Source of the DNA: CAYUZU01 sp964448675 | Lineage (GTDB): Bacteria > Planctomycetota > Phycisphaerae > UBA1845 > Fen-1342 | Length of the DNA stretch: 64,000 nt | Assembly: GCA_964448675.1 (NCBI GenBank) | Contig: CAYUZU010000001.1 | Span: forward strand, 248,001-312,000 | Direction: 5' to 3' | Shown here: positions 8,423-16,730 of the stretch, piece after piece | Numbering within the stretch: the stretch's first letter is position 1 | Layout of the letters: every line of letters begins with the position of its first letter | The notes under the pieces: generated by a model | The model's input: only the letters and a program-made list of their open reading frames with translations | Told to the model about the DNA's origin: nothing | Databases searched by the model: none | Program-made: the position numbers and the translations under genes

Positions 8423-9394
8423 TTGCAGGCGCTGGTCGTGACGACCGAGGGTAAGCAACCGGCAACGCGCGTGGTCGAGCGGCCCAAGCCCGAGCCGGCA
8501 GCGGGCGAGGTGCGGATTCGCATAACGCTGGCCGGGATCTGCGCCACCGATCTGGAAATCACCCGCGGCTACATGCAGTTTGCCGGCGTGATCGGCCACG
8601 AATTCGTCGGTACGGTGGACGCGGGGGACGATGCGCTGGTTGGGCAGCGCGTGGTGGGCGAGATCAACTGTCCCTGCGGCGCGTGCGAGCTGTGTCGGCG
8701 CGGGCTGGGGAATCATTGCCCGCAGCGAACCGTGCTGGGCATCGCCGGGCGCGACGGGGCGTTCGCGGATTATCTGGCGCTGCCGGCGGCGAATTGTCAT
8801 GTCGTGCCGGACGGGGTTTCCGATGAACAGGCGGTCTTCACCGAGCCGCTGGCGGCGGCGGTGCACGTGCTTGATGCGCGACGGGCTGCGCAAGGGGGGC
8901 GCGTGGCGGTACTGGGTTCGGGCCGACTGGGGTTGCTGGTGGCGCTGGTGCTGCGAGATGAACCCGGCGAGCTGGAACTCATCGGGCGTAATCCGCGGAC
9001 GTTGGCGCTGGCGACGCGCTGGGGGCTGCGAACGCGGCCGGTCGGCGAGGTCGAGCCCGCGCCGGCGTACGATGTCGTGGTGGATTGCACCGGTTCGCCG
9101 GACGGCTTGCGGCTGGCGATGGCGACGTGTCGGCCGTGTGGCACGATCGTGCTCAAGAGCACCTACGCGGCGCCAGATCCGCTGAACCCGGCGCCGCTGG
9201 TGATCAATGAGGTCAGCGTGGTGGGCAGCCGGTGCGGGTCGTTTCCGCCGGCGCTGGAGCGGCTGGCACGCGGCAACCTGCCGGTTGCGGAGATGATCAG
9301 CGCGACGTATCCGCTCAGCGATGGCGTGGCGGCACTGGCGGCCGCCGCACAGCCGGAGAACCTGAAGGTGCTGCTGCGGCCGGGGACCGCCTGA
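8423..9394 (+). CDS. Zinc-dependent MDR alcohol/polyol dehydrogenase
   Basis: Medium-chain dehydrogenase/reductase of 323 residues. Catalytic zinc ligands are expected at C40 (GICATD) and H59-E60 (GHE). The structural zinc site C85-x2-C88-x2-C91-x7-C99 is intact. The nucleotide-binding turn reads VLGSGRLGLLVALV. It looks closest to the threonine/sorbitol-dehydrogenase-like group, but the substrate cannot be read from sequence. The start is TTG at 8423 with AAAGGAGG 4 nt upstream. The stop overlaps the next ATG by one base (TGATG), so the two are coupled. Confidence 0.85.
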   Translation: MQALVVTTEGKQPATRVVERPKPEPAAGEVRIRITLAGICATDLEITRGYMQFAGVIGHEFVGTVDAGDDALVGQRVVGEINCPCGACELCRRGLGNHCPQRTVLGIAGRDGAFADYLALPAANCHVVPDGVSDEQAVFTEPLAAAVHVLDARRAAQGGRVAVLGSGRLGLLVALVLRDEPGELELIGRNPRTLALATRWGLRTRPVGEVEPAPAYDVVVDCTGSPDGLRLAMATCRPCGTIVLKSTYAAPDPLNPAPLVINEVSVVGSRCGSFPPALERLARGNLPVAEMISATYPLSDGVAALAAAAQPENLKVLLRPGTA

Positions 9395-10152
9395 TGCGGA
9401 CCACGGCGTTCAACGGCCGGCGCTACGTGCAGTTCGAGCGGCTCGCCGACGAAGCGGGATTGATGCACGCCTACTCGACACGCGGGCTGAATGTGTCCGT
9501 GCGTCCCGGCGCCGACAGTGAGCAGCGGGCGGCGAACCGGGCGACAATGGCACGCGACCTGGGTGCGACGCCGGCAGCGGTGCGCGTGTGCTGGCAGGTG
9601 CACCGGACAGGAATCGCAGCGGTGGCGGCCGGTGAGCCCGGCGAGCCGCTGCGCGATACGGATGGCGTGGCGACGGGCGACGCGGGCGTGCCGCTGATGA
9701 CGCTGTCCGCGGATTGTCCGCTGGTGCTGGTGTACGACCCGGTGCGGCACGTCGTAGGCATGGCGCACGCGAGCTGGCGCTGCACGGTCGGGCGGATTGC
9801 GGCGAAACTGGTCGGCTTGCTGGCCGCGCGTTTCGATGTGCGGCCGGCGGACCTGCTGGCGGGCATCGGACCGGGTGCGGGGCCGTGCTGCTACGAGGTG
9901 CAGGGCGATGTCTACGCGGCGGCCGCGACGCTGGCCGGGCGGGACCGCTTGTTCGAGCAGCGTGCCGGCCGCCTGTTCTTCGACCTGTGGCAGGCGAATC
10001 AGGCGCAGTTGATCGAGGCGGGCGTGCCGGCCGAGCGTGTCGAGGTCGGGGGACTGTGTACGATGTGCCGGCCCGACCTGTTCTATTCGTATCGCCGCGA
10101 GGGGGCGGGCTGCGGGCACTTCGGGTTGATGGCGCTGTTGCGGCAGGCGTGA
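9394..10152 (+). CDS. pgeF: PgeF/YfiH-family multicopper-oxidoreductase-fold protein
   Basis: Member of the DUF152 (YfiH/YlmD/LACC1) family. Family members have been described as purine nucleoside phosphorylase/adenosine deaminase enzymes and as peptidoglycan-editing factors that remove misincorporated residues. The metal triad is present as H70 (WQVH), C108 (SADCPL) and H125 (AHAS), with further motifs DTDGVAT, GPGAGPCCYEV and GHFGLMAL. One deviation: the usual GWRG after the histidine is SWRCTVG. At 252 residues the length is normal. The start codon overlaps the dehydrogenase stop. Confidence 0.87.
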   Translation: MRTTAFNGRRYVQFERLADEAGLMHAYSTRGLNVSVRPGADSEQRAANRATMARDLGATPAAVRVCWQVHRTGIAAVAAGEPGEPLRDTDGVATGDAGVPLMTLSADCPLVLVYDPVRHVVGMAHASWRCTVGRIAAKLVGLLAARFDVRPADLLAGIGPGAGPCCYEVQGDVYAAAATLAGRDRLFEQRAGRLFFDLWQANQAQLIEAGVPAERVEVGGLCTMCRPDLFYSYRREGAGCGHFGLMALLRQA

Positions 10153-10170
10153 TCTCGCAGCGGGTGACGC

Positions 10171-10199
10171 TTGCCCTCGGCCCGCCGGCGTGCTTCAAT
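10171..10199 (+). promoter_or_regulatory. Predicted promoter before lipoprotein-ligA
   Basis: TTGCCC (10171-10176), a 17-bp spacer and TTCAAT (10194-10199) precede the lipoprotein ATG by 27 nt. Confidence 0.4.
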
Positions 10200-10225
10200 G
10201 CCATGCAACTGATCAGGGAGGCCGC

Positions 10226-10960
10226 ATGATGAAGAGCCATTTCACGTCCACCCGCGCGTGGCCGCCGAGCTTGTTGTTGGCGTTCGCGATGTGCGCGTCG
10301 ATCGGCTGCCAGCAGGGGCAGTTTGGCAGCGAGCTCAAGGCCCAGCCGCCGGCGCAACTGGTCGGGGCCAAGGACGGGACCACGCTCCGTCTGCCGGCCG
10401 ACCAGGCGTTCAACGTGTCGCTGGCACGCGACACGCGCGAGCCGGGCCTGGGCGGCACCGCAGAGGCGGACGCGCGGGCCAAGACCGACGGCATTGCGTC
10501 GGCATCCGCGCGGGTCGAGGAAGCCGGCCTGGCCGAGGGCATGTTCCAGGTGGGGCACGCGGTGGGCAACGCGCTGGAGCGACAGTGCGATTTCCACTTC
10601 AAGGTGCACTGCAAGTATGCCTTCGAGGCGGACAGCACGGCCGAGGAGCCGTTCCCGGATGCCATGGTCGGCTTGCGGCTGTATGCGAAGGAAGGCAAGG
10701 GGCCGATCCTGCGGGATATCCTGCTGGTCGACTTCACGACCGAGGAAGGGGCGATTCGCCACGCCTCGACCGAAACGCACGAGTTCACGCTGACGCTGGC
10801 CCCACAGGACAGTGTGTGCGTCTTCCTGGCCGGGCGGGCGCGCGCGGAAGTGTCGCGCAAGCGCTCGGCGTCGTGCGCGCTGACCCTGGAAGATCTCGAG
10901 ATCGAGATCACGACCACGCCGGCCCCGCCTGTTCGGACCGCGAGCGATGAGCAGCCGTAG
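10226..10960 (+). CDS. Predicted lipoprotein of unknown function
   Basis: A 244-residue protein with a signal peptide ending CASIGCQQ (lipobox S-I-G-C). The mature part has an acidic, Ala-rich linker, then a compact segment around CDFHFKVHCKYAFEADS and a beta-rich C-terminal half. I recognise no family. The ATG at 10226 has AGGGAGG 5 nt upstream. Its 3' end overlaps the start of ligA by 14 nt, so the two are probably co-transcribed and coupled. Confidence 0.7.
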   Translation: MMKSHFTSTRAWPPSLLLAFAMCASIGCQQGQFGSELKAQPPAQLVGAKDGTTLRLPADQAFNVSLARDTREPGLGGTAEADARAKTDGIASASARVEEAGLAEGMFQVGHAVGNALERQCDFHFKVHCKYAFEADSTAEEPFPDAMVGLRLYAKEGKGPILRDILLVDFTTEEGAIRHASTETHEFTLTLAPQDSVCVFLAGRARAEVSRKRSASCALTLEDLEIEITTTPAPPVRTASDEQP

Positions 10961-12980
10961 CGGCGACGTGCAGCAGCGCATCGAAGCGCTGCGCGCGGAG
11001 ATTCGCCGGCACGATGCGCTGTATTTCGTGCACCACACGCCGGAAATCAGTGACGCGCAGTACGACGCGCTCATGCGCGAGCTGCGCGAGCTCGAAGCCC
11101 GGCACCCCGATCTGGTCACGCCCGATTCGCCGACGCAGCGCGTGGGGGAGCGCCCGCTCGAAGGCTTTGCCCACGTGCGGCACGCGCTGCCGATGCTGTC
11201 GATCGACAACACGTACTCGGCGGACGAGCTGCGCGATTTCGATCGGCGCGTGGCCAAGGGGCTCAGCGGGGATTCGTATGACTACGTGGTCGATCCGAAG
11301 ATCGACGGCGTGGCCGTGTCGCTGCGCTACGAGGACGGGCGGCTGGTGCTGGGGGCGACGCGCGGCGATGGCACCACCGGCGACGACATCACGCAGAACC
11401 TGCGCGCCGTGCGCAGTGTGCCGCTGCGGCTGAGCGGGGCGGACTGGCCGGACGTGCTGGAGGTGCGCGGCGAGGTGTACTGGCCGCGCAGCGACTTCGA
11501 CCAGGTGAACCGGCAGCGCGAGGCGGCGGGGCAGGAGCCGTTCAAGAACCCGCGCAATGCCACCGCCGGCACGCTCAAGCAGCTCGACGCGCGGATCGTC
11601 GCGCAGCGCGGCCTGGCGTTCCAGGTGCACGGCACGGGTGTGATCGAGCCCATGCCGGCCGGGATCGAACGCTACAGCGCGTTGCTGGCGCGTCTGCGGG
11701 CGTGGGGGCTGCCGACGAGTGACGACGCGCGGCGGTGTGACGACATCGATGCGGTGATCGCGTTTGTCGAAGAATGGGCCCGGCGGCGGGCGACGCTCGA
11801 TTTCGAGACCGACGGACTGGTGGTCAAGGTCGACCGGTACGATCAGCGGGCGCGGCTGGGGGCGACGAGCAAGGCGCCGCGCTGGTGCATGGCGTTCAAG
11901 TACGCGGCCGAGCAGGGGCAGAGCCGGCTGGTGTCCGTCGATTTCCAGGTCGGCAAGCTGGGCACCATCACGCCGGTGGCGAACCTGGCGCCGGTGCAAC
12001 TGGCGGGGACCACGGTCAAGCGGGCAAGCCTGCACAACTTCGACCAGGTGCGGCGGCTGGATCTGCACGTGGGGGACACGGTGGTGGTCGAGAAGGCCGG
12101 CGAGATCATTCCGCAAGTGGTGGCGGCAGACGCGGCGCATCGACCGGCAAACGCGCAGCTGATCACCCCGCCGCGGTGCTGCCCGGAATGCGCGGGCGAG
12201 GTGGTGCAGGACGAGGGCGGCGTATACCTGCGGTGCATCAACCCGTCGTGCCCGGCCCAGGTGAAGGAGCGATTGCGGTTCTTCTGTGCCCGCGGGCAGA
12301 TGGACATCGAGGGCGGCGGCATCAAGCTGGTCGAGGCCCTGGTCAACGCGGGCTTCGTGGCGACGTACGCCGACTTGTACCGGCTTGATGCGCGCCGCGA
12401 GCAACTGATCGAGCTCGAGCGCTTGGGGGAGAAGAGCGTCGACAATCTGCTGGCGGCGATCGAGGCAAGCAAGCAGCGGCCGCTGGCGCGGGTGCTGGCG
12501 GCGCTGAACATCCGGCACGTTGGCAGCAACACCGCCGAGCTGCTGGCGAATCACTTCGGCTCGATGGACGCGCTGCTGGCGGCGGATGAAACGGCGCTGC
12601 AGGAGGTCGAGGGCATTGGGCCGGAGGTGGCGTCGTCTTTGCGGCGCTGGTTTGACAGCGACACGGGGCGGCAGATCGTCGCCGACTTGAAGGCGGTGGG
12701 CGTGAACATGACGCAGCCGCGACCCGCGGCGGCGGCGGCGGCGGCAGAGGGGGCGCTGGCCGGCAAGACGGTCGTCGTGACCGGCACGTTGGCGCGGTAC
12801 TCGCGCAGCGAGATCGAAGGCCTGATCAAGCAGCACGGCGGCAAGGCGACCGGCAGCGTCAGTAAGAAGACGGACTATGTCGTCGCGGGATCAGCGGCGG
12901 GCAGCAAGCTGGCCAAGGCGCAGCAACTCGGGGTGGCGGTGCTGAGCGAGGCGGAATTCGAAGCGCTGATCGGCGCCTGA
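10947..12980 (+). CDS. ligA: NAD+-dependent DNA ligase
   Basis: Seals nicks in replication and repair using NAD+. The 677-residue protein has all expected parts: the N-terminal Ia domain with the HDxxYY-like HDALYF, the adenylated lysine K118 in the KIDG motif, the OB fold, a four-cysteine zinc finger (CPEC ... CINPSC), helix-hairpin-helix repeats (RHVGSNTAELLANHFGS; VEGIGPEVASSL) and a C-terminal BRCT domain (GKTVVVTGTLARYSRSEIE). A short Ala-rich linker (AAAAAAAEG) precedes BRCT. The ATG lies within the 3' end of the upstream lipoprotein gene. Confidence 0.97.
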   Translation: MSSRSGDVQQRIEALRAEIRRHDALYFVHHTPEISDAQYDALMRELRELEARHPDLVTPDSPTQRVGERPLEGFAHVRHALPMLSIDNTYSADELRDFDRRVAKGLSGDSYDYVVDPKIDGVAVSLRYEDGRLVLGATRGDGTTGDDITQNLRAVRSVPLRLSGADWPDVLEVRGEVYWPRSDFDQVNRQREAAGQEPFKNPRNATAGTLKQLDARIVAQRGLAFQVHGTGVIEPMPAGIERYSALLARLRAWGLPTSDDARRCDDIDAVIAFVEEWARRRATLDFETDGLVVKVDRYDQRARLGATSKAPRWCMAFKYAAEQGQSRLVSVDFQVGKLGTITPVANLAPVQLAGTTVKRASLHNFDQVRRLDLHVGDTVVVEKAGEIIPQVVAADAAHRPANAQLITPPRCCPECAGEVVQDEGGVYLRCINPSCPAQVKERLRFFCARGQMDIEGGGIKLVEALVNAGFVATYADLYRLDARREQLIELERLGEKSVDNLLAAIEASKQRPLARVLAALNIRHVGSNTAELLANHFGSMDALLAADETALQEVEGIGPEVASSLRRWFDSDTGRQIVADLKAVGVNMTQPRPAAAAAAAEGALAGKTVVVTGTLARYSRSEIEGLIKQHGGKATGSVSKKTDYVVAGSAAGSKLAKAQQLGVAVLSEAEFEALIGA

Positions 12981-13017
12981 GTGGTGATCGACGGACGCCG
13001 TTCAACTGATGGCGCGC

Positions 13018-13039
13018 GGCCGGCGGGGATTCGCCGGCC
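13018..13039. terminator. GC-rich hairpin between convergent genes
   Basis: GGCCGGCG (13018-13025), a 6-nt loop and CGCCGGCC (13032-13039) form a perfect 8-bp stem 38 nt past the ligA stop. It also lies beyond the end of the converging deacylase gene. There is no T-run on either side, so intrinsic termination is uncertain. Confidence 0.4.
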
Positions 13040-13101
13040 TGGCGGCAGCGGTTCGGATGCGGTGGCTTCAGCCCGCTGCGTTTCTCCGCTTTGCAGCCGG
13101 C

Positions 13102-15630
13102 TTACGGCTTGGATCGCTGGTCAGCGCGGAGGGCGCGGCCGGCGCGGACTTTCGTCAGTTCACCGTTGCGGAGTGCCGGTTCGCCATTGAGGAAGACCCA
13201 CCTGATGCCGCGTGGCGGCGGCATTTGGTCGCGGTAATCGCTGCCGGGATCGAGCGCCTTCGGATCGAGCAGCACCACGTCGGCGAACGCGCCGACGCGA
13301 ATCACGCCGCGATCGGTCAGCCCCATGCGCGTGGCGGGCAAGCCCGTACACTTGTACACGCCGCGCTCCCATGAGCACACGCCGCGATCGCGGACATAGC
13401 GCGCGAGGAACTCCGGGTAGCTGCGGAACTTGCGGGGGTGTTCGTCGCGGGCCTTGCCGGCGTCGATGTCAGCTTGGGCGAACAGCGACGAGTCGGTGCA
13501 GACCATGACGAAGTCCTCGCGCATGGGCAAGCAGACGTCGTCGTCACCCAGGCAGTAGTACGTGGCGTGCAAATCGGATTCTGGCGTGAGCTTCAGTTCC
13601 TCGATCAGCGCTGCGGGCGTGATGGCCAGCTGGTCGAGCAGTTCGGATAGCGGTCGGCCCGAGTAGGGCGCGAACCGCCCCGGCATGTCCTTGAGTAGCA
13701 CGACTTCGGGTGTATCGTGACGAATCACCTCGCGCACGAGTAGTTGGTGCAGTTTGCGATGCGCTGCCGGGCCAGACGCACGCCAGGGGTACTGGTCGCC
13801 GGTGACATCCAGGCCGCGAGCCCGGGCGGCACGCATGATGTCGAGATAGCGTTGCATGTCGCCCCAATTGCGGCGGTTGATCACTTTCATGTGTGAAATC
13901 TGCACCGGCACCTCGGCAAGCTCGCCGATGAAGATCGCCTCGCGAATGGCATCCAGCACCTCGTCGGTCTCGCCGCGCACGTGCGAGGCGTAGAAGCCGC
14001 CGTAGGGCTTGAGCTGCTTGGCGAGTGCCGCCAGTTCCCAGGCGAAGGCTTCTTCGCTGATGGAGTAGATCAGCCCCGACGACATGCCGTAGGCACCTTC
14101 CTCCATGGCCAGGTCGACGAGTTCCTTCTCGCGATACACGGCATCGTACGACGGCGAGCCTTTGCGGCGGCCGAGGACGCGCGCGCGCACCGCGCGATTG
14201 CCGACGAGCATGCCGATGTTGAGCGGCACGCCGTGCTCGTCGACACGGGCGTAGAACGCGCCGATGCCCAGCGGCGAGAACGAGCAATTGCCCCCCAGAA
14301 CTGTGGTGATGCCCTGCCGGATGTGCGACGCCGCATCGGGCACGTCGAGGATGTTGTCGTCGGCGTGGCTGTGAATGTCGATGAAGCCCGGCATCAGGTA
14401 CAGGCCGGTGGCGTCGATCGTGTGCTCTCGGCCCAGGTTCTCCAGGTTGCCAATCGCGACGATGCGATCCCCCGCGATGGCAACGTCGGCTTCGTGACGC
14501 GGTGTGTCACGCGTGCCGTCAAACACCGTCGCACCGGCAAGGACGAAGTCGGCGTGGAGTACCTTTGAGACGTTCAACGGGGGCGCTGCGGCGGGATCGG
14601 GCAGCGCAACGTAGTCAGCGAGCTCGACCGGCACCGTGCGGACGACGCCCCCGACCGACGATGTCACGAAGGCGGCGCTGGCTAGTTCGTGCCAGTAGTC
14701 GTCCGCTGGTACGGCCCGGTTGACGAATTCGATCCCGTACGGGCTATGGGCGTCCAGGTCGCTGATGTAGTAAAGACCCGAAGACTGCGGTCGTATCGTC
14801 GCGATCACCGCGCGCATCTGGCGCTGGCGCTCCTGCTCTGCTTCGTCGTCTCGCTCGCGATCGGGATAGATGTACGGATGCACGCGGATTTCGACGTCCG
14901 TGACATCAGCGTGATTGCGGGCGACGTCGGGCAGCATGCCCAATACGTGGCAGCCGTCGTCGGCATGGTAGCGCCGCGCGGCTTGGTGGATTGCGCCAGC
15001 CAGGTGTGCGAGGCATGCGGCGTCGGCCTCTGCCGGGGACGGCAGCGTGATCCGGACACAACGCCGGGCCGTGTCGCGCGGCAGGTGGTGATTCACGGTG
15101 CTCATCGGGCGCAGCATGGCGTCTGCCAGCGGCGACGCTTCATCGTTGGCGGCTGCTGACAGCGCTTCGTACAGGTGGATGCCCAGCAACGCCGAGTCGG
15201 ATGCGAACTTGAACGTATAGACCGGGCTTGCGATGCGTTCGCGGGCGATGTCGGCAAAGGGGTAGTGGTAGATTCCGACCTGCGTCGCTTCGGTGTTCGC
15301 GGCCTTGTCGAATGCAACTTCGATGACGGCGGCGAGCCGTGCCTGTTGCCCCGGCGGCAGGGCGGCGAGTTGCTCGGCGACCGCGCGCGGCGCAGTGCGC
15401 TTGAGCACGAGCACGTCCAACGCGGTGTCCCCTTGCGCGAATTGGCGGCTCAGCCCGCGCGTCAGTGACTCGACCGTGGACGGCGCTGCCCCGGCCGGCA
15501 CGATTACGAAAAGGTCGCCCTTCGGATCGGTCGGCGGCGTTTTGGCGAAGCCGTACGACACGCCGGCCAGCAGCAGTGCCGCGACAGTGATCCTCAGGCC
15601 GTGCAGTTTCGTGATTGCTCGGTTTCGCAT
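13102..15630 (-). CDS. Secreted N-acyl-D-amino-acid deacylase-like amidohydrolase with extra N-terminal domain
   Basis: An 842-residue exported protein. Residues 1-29 are a signal peptide ending near GFAKT. Residues about 358-840 are an amidohydrolase of the D-aminoacylase group: metal motif HSH (H420, H422) in PGFIDIHSHADD, GGNCSFSPLG, SHVRGE, QISHMK and a late VCTDSS with the probable catalytic Asp. Characterised relatives deacylate N-acyl-D-amino acids. Residues about 35-350 match nothing I recognise; they contain HHLPRDTARRC and a run around HVLGMLPDVARNHADVTDVEIRVHP cut by charged stretches. Many family members lack such a region, so this is a fusion. It is the last of three same-strand genes (after 16731-18281 and 15763-16710). 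Confidence 0.85.
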   Translation of the reverse strand: MRNRAITKLHGLRITVAALLLAGVSYGFAKTPPTDPKGDLFVIVPAGAAPSTVESLTRGLSRQFAQGDTALDVLVLKRTAPRAVAEQLAALPPGQQARLAAVIEVAFDKAANTEATQVGIYHYPFADIARERIASPVYTFKFASDSALLGIHLYEALSAAANDEASPLADAMLRPMSTVNHHLPRDTARRCVRITLPSPAEADAACLAHLAGAIHQAARRYHADDGCHVLGMLPDVARNHADVTDVEIRVHPYIYPDRERDDEAEQERQRQMRAVIATIRPQSSGLYYISDLDAHSPYGIEFVNRAVPADDYWHELASAAFVTSSVGGVVRTVPVELADYVALPDPAAAPPLNVSKVLHADFVLAGATVFDGTRDTPRHEADVAIAGDRIVAIGNLENLGREHTIDATGLYLMPGFIDIHSHADDNILDVPDAASHIRQGITTVLGGNCSFSPLGIGAFYARVDEHGVPLNIGMLVGNRAVRARVLGRRKGSPSYDAVYREKELVDLAMEEGAYGMSSGLIYSISEEAFAWELAALAKQLKPYGGFYASHVRGETDEVLDAIREAIFIGELAEVPVQISHMKVINRRNWGDMQRYLDIMRAARARGLDVTGDQYPWRASGPAAHRKLHQLLVREVIRHDTPEVVLLKDMPGRFAPYSGRPLSELLDQLAITPAALIEELKLTPESDLHATYYCLGDDDVCLPMREDFVMVCTDSSLFAQADIDAGKARDEHPRKFRSYPEFLARYVRDRGVCSWERGVYKCTGLPATRMGLTDRGVIRVGAFADVVLLDPKALDPGSDYRDQMPPPRGIRWVFLNGEPALRNGELTKVRAGRALRADQRSKP

Positions 15631-15762
15631 GGTTTGCTCCTGGTCGCCCGGGTCGGGGAACGGTGCGGCGCGGCGCGCCCGCTACATTTTCGGCGGGGCG
15701 AGCGCGGCCCACAAGAACTTTCGGCGGGTGAAACAGCAGCAGCTTGTCACGTTTTCACTGCG

Positions 15763-16710
15763 TCACTGCCTTTCCATTCCCCGCCACACCGGCTGGTTCG
15801 GCGCGTACGCGTTGCGTCGTGGGATGTTGCGGCGATCGAAGGGTCTGTAATGCTCGATCGCGCCGACCCGCGCGAGCCGCAGCGAATCGCGCAGAATACC
15901 GCGTCCGTCGTTCGCGTCGGCGAACAGGCCCTGCCCGTAGCCGACCCCCTTGGTGCCCGAGAGATTCGAGGAGAAGTACTTCATGCCGACGATGTGGCCG
16001 TCACCGTCGCGCAGCCAATCGATGAAGATGATCGAATGGCCGCCCGCGGGTGCCGTGCTGTAGTCGCCGAAGTCGCCCGGCCGGGCGTCCTCGAGATTCG
16101 TGATCGTGGCGCCGAGCCCGTAGGCCACGATGCCGCGTTGCGGGCTGTCCCCCGCGCCTTCGATGTACCAGAGTTGGAGCAGGTTGAACAGGTCGTGAAA
16201 CGTCATGCCGTTGAAGTCGTCGGGGTTGCGGCCGTGCTGCACATTGCGCAGCTTCATGGCGCGCACGAAGATCTCGAAGGTCAGTCCGCAGCAGTAGCTG
16301 CAGCGTGAGCCGTCGGGATACGCCTTGGCCACGACACGCCCCTGGTACCACAAGTCCTGCGTCACGCCGTTGTAGAGGTCGTATTCCCGCGGCTGCCAAC
16401 TGCAATGATATGGATACGATCCGTCCAGCGGGTATGCCGAAATCACCTTCATCACGTACGGGTTCAGCGTGCCGTCGTCGGCGATCCGCTCCTCGCATGC
16501 GAAAGCGCGGGCGAGGGCCTTGTCCACCGGCGAAAAGCCGCGCTCGTCGAGGGGATAAGCACGTGGCGTGTATGTGTAGCGTCTGGCGTTGGGGTTCTCG
16601 ACGTTCGGTGTTGGTGCCGTGGTCGCGGTTGGCTGGTTCGCCTGACAACCGGTCAGCAGCACGCAGAGCGATACGCCCGCAACCGCCGCCAGAAACCTGG
16701 ACTCTGTCAT
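15763..16710 (-). CDS. Lipoprotein with possible NlpC/P60- or CHAP-like Cys/His site
   Basis: A 315-residue protein with a signal ending LLTGC (C22 lipidated). The central region holds RCSYCCGLTFEIF (C140/C141), then DARPGDFGDYS and GGHSIIFIDW (H225). A Cys at the start of a helix followed by PGD and a beta-strand histidine is the layout of NlpC/P60 and CHAP cysteine amidases. I infer such a fold but cannot confirm it. The gene starts 20 nt after the stop of the DUF2961 gene and looks co-transcribed with it. Confidence 0.7.
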   Translation of the reverse strand: MTESRFLAAVAGVSLCVLLTGCQANQPTATTAPTPNVENPNARRYTYTPRAYPLDERGFSPVDKALARAFACEERIADDGTLNPYVMKVISAYPLDGSYPYHCSWQPREYDLYNGVTQDLWYQGRVVAKAYPDGSRCSYCCGLTFEIFVRAMKLRNVQHGRNPDDFNGMTFHDLFNLLQLWYIEGAGDSPQRGIVAYGLGATITNLEDARPGDFGDYSTAPAGGHSIIFIDWLRDGDGHIVGMKYFSSNLSGTKGVGYGQGLFADANDGRGILRDSLRLARVGAIEHYRPFDRRNIPRRNAYAPNQPVWRGMERQ

Positions 16711-16730
16711 GTCTTACTCTCCGTTGTGCG

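Noticed and set aside
10908..12836. A 642-residue minus-strand frame opposite ligA
   Set aside because: Shadow of the ligA codon pattern; no motif, and ligA is certain.
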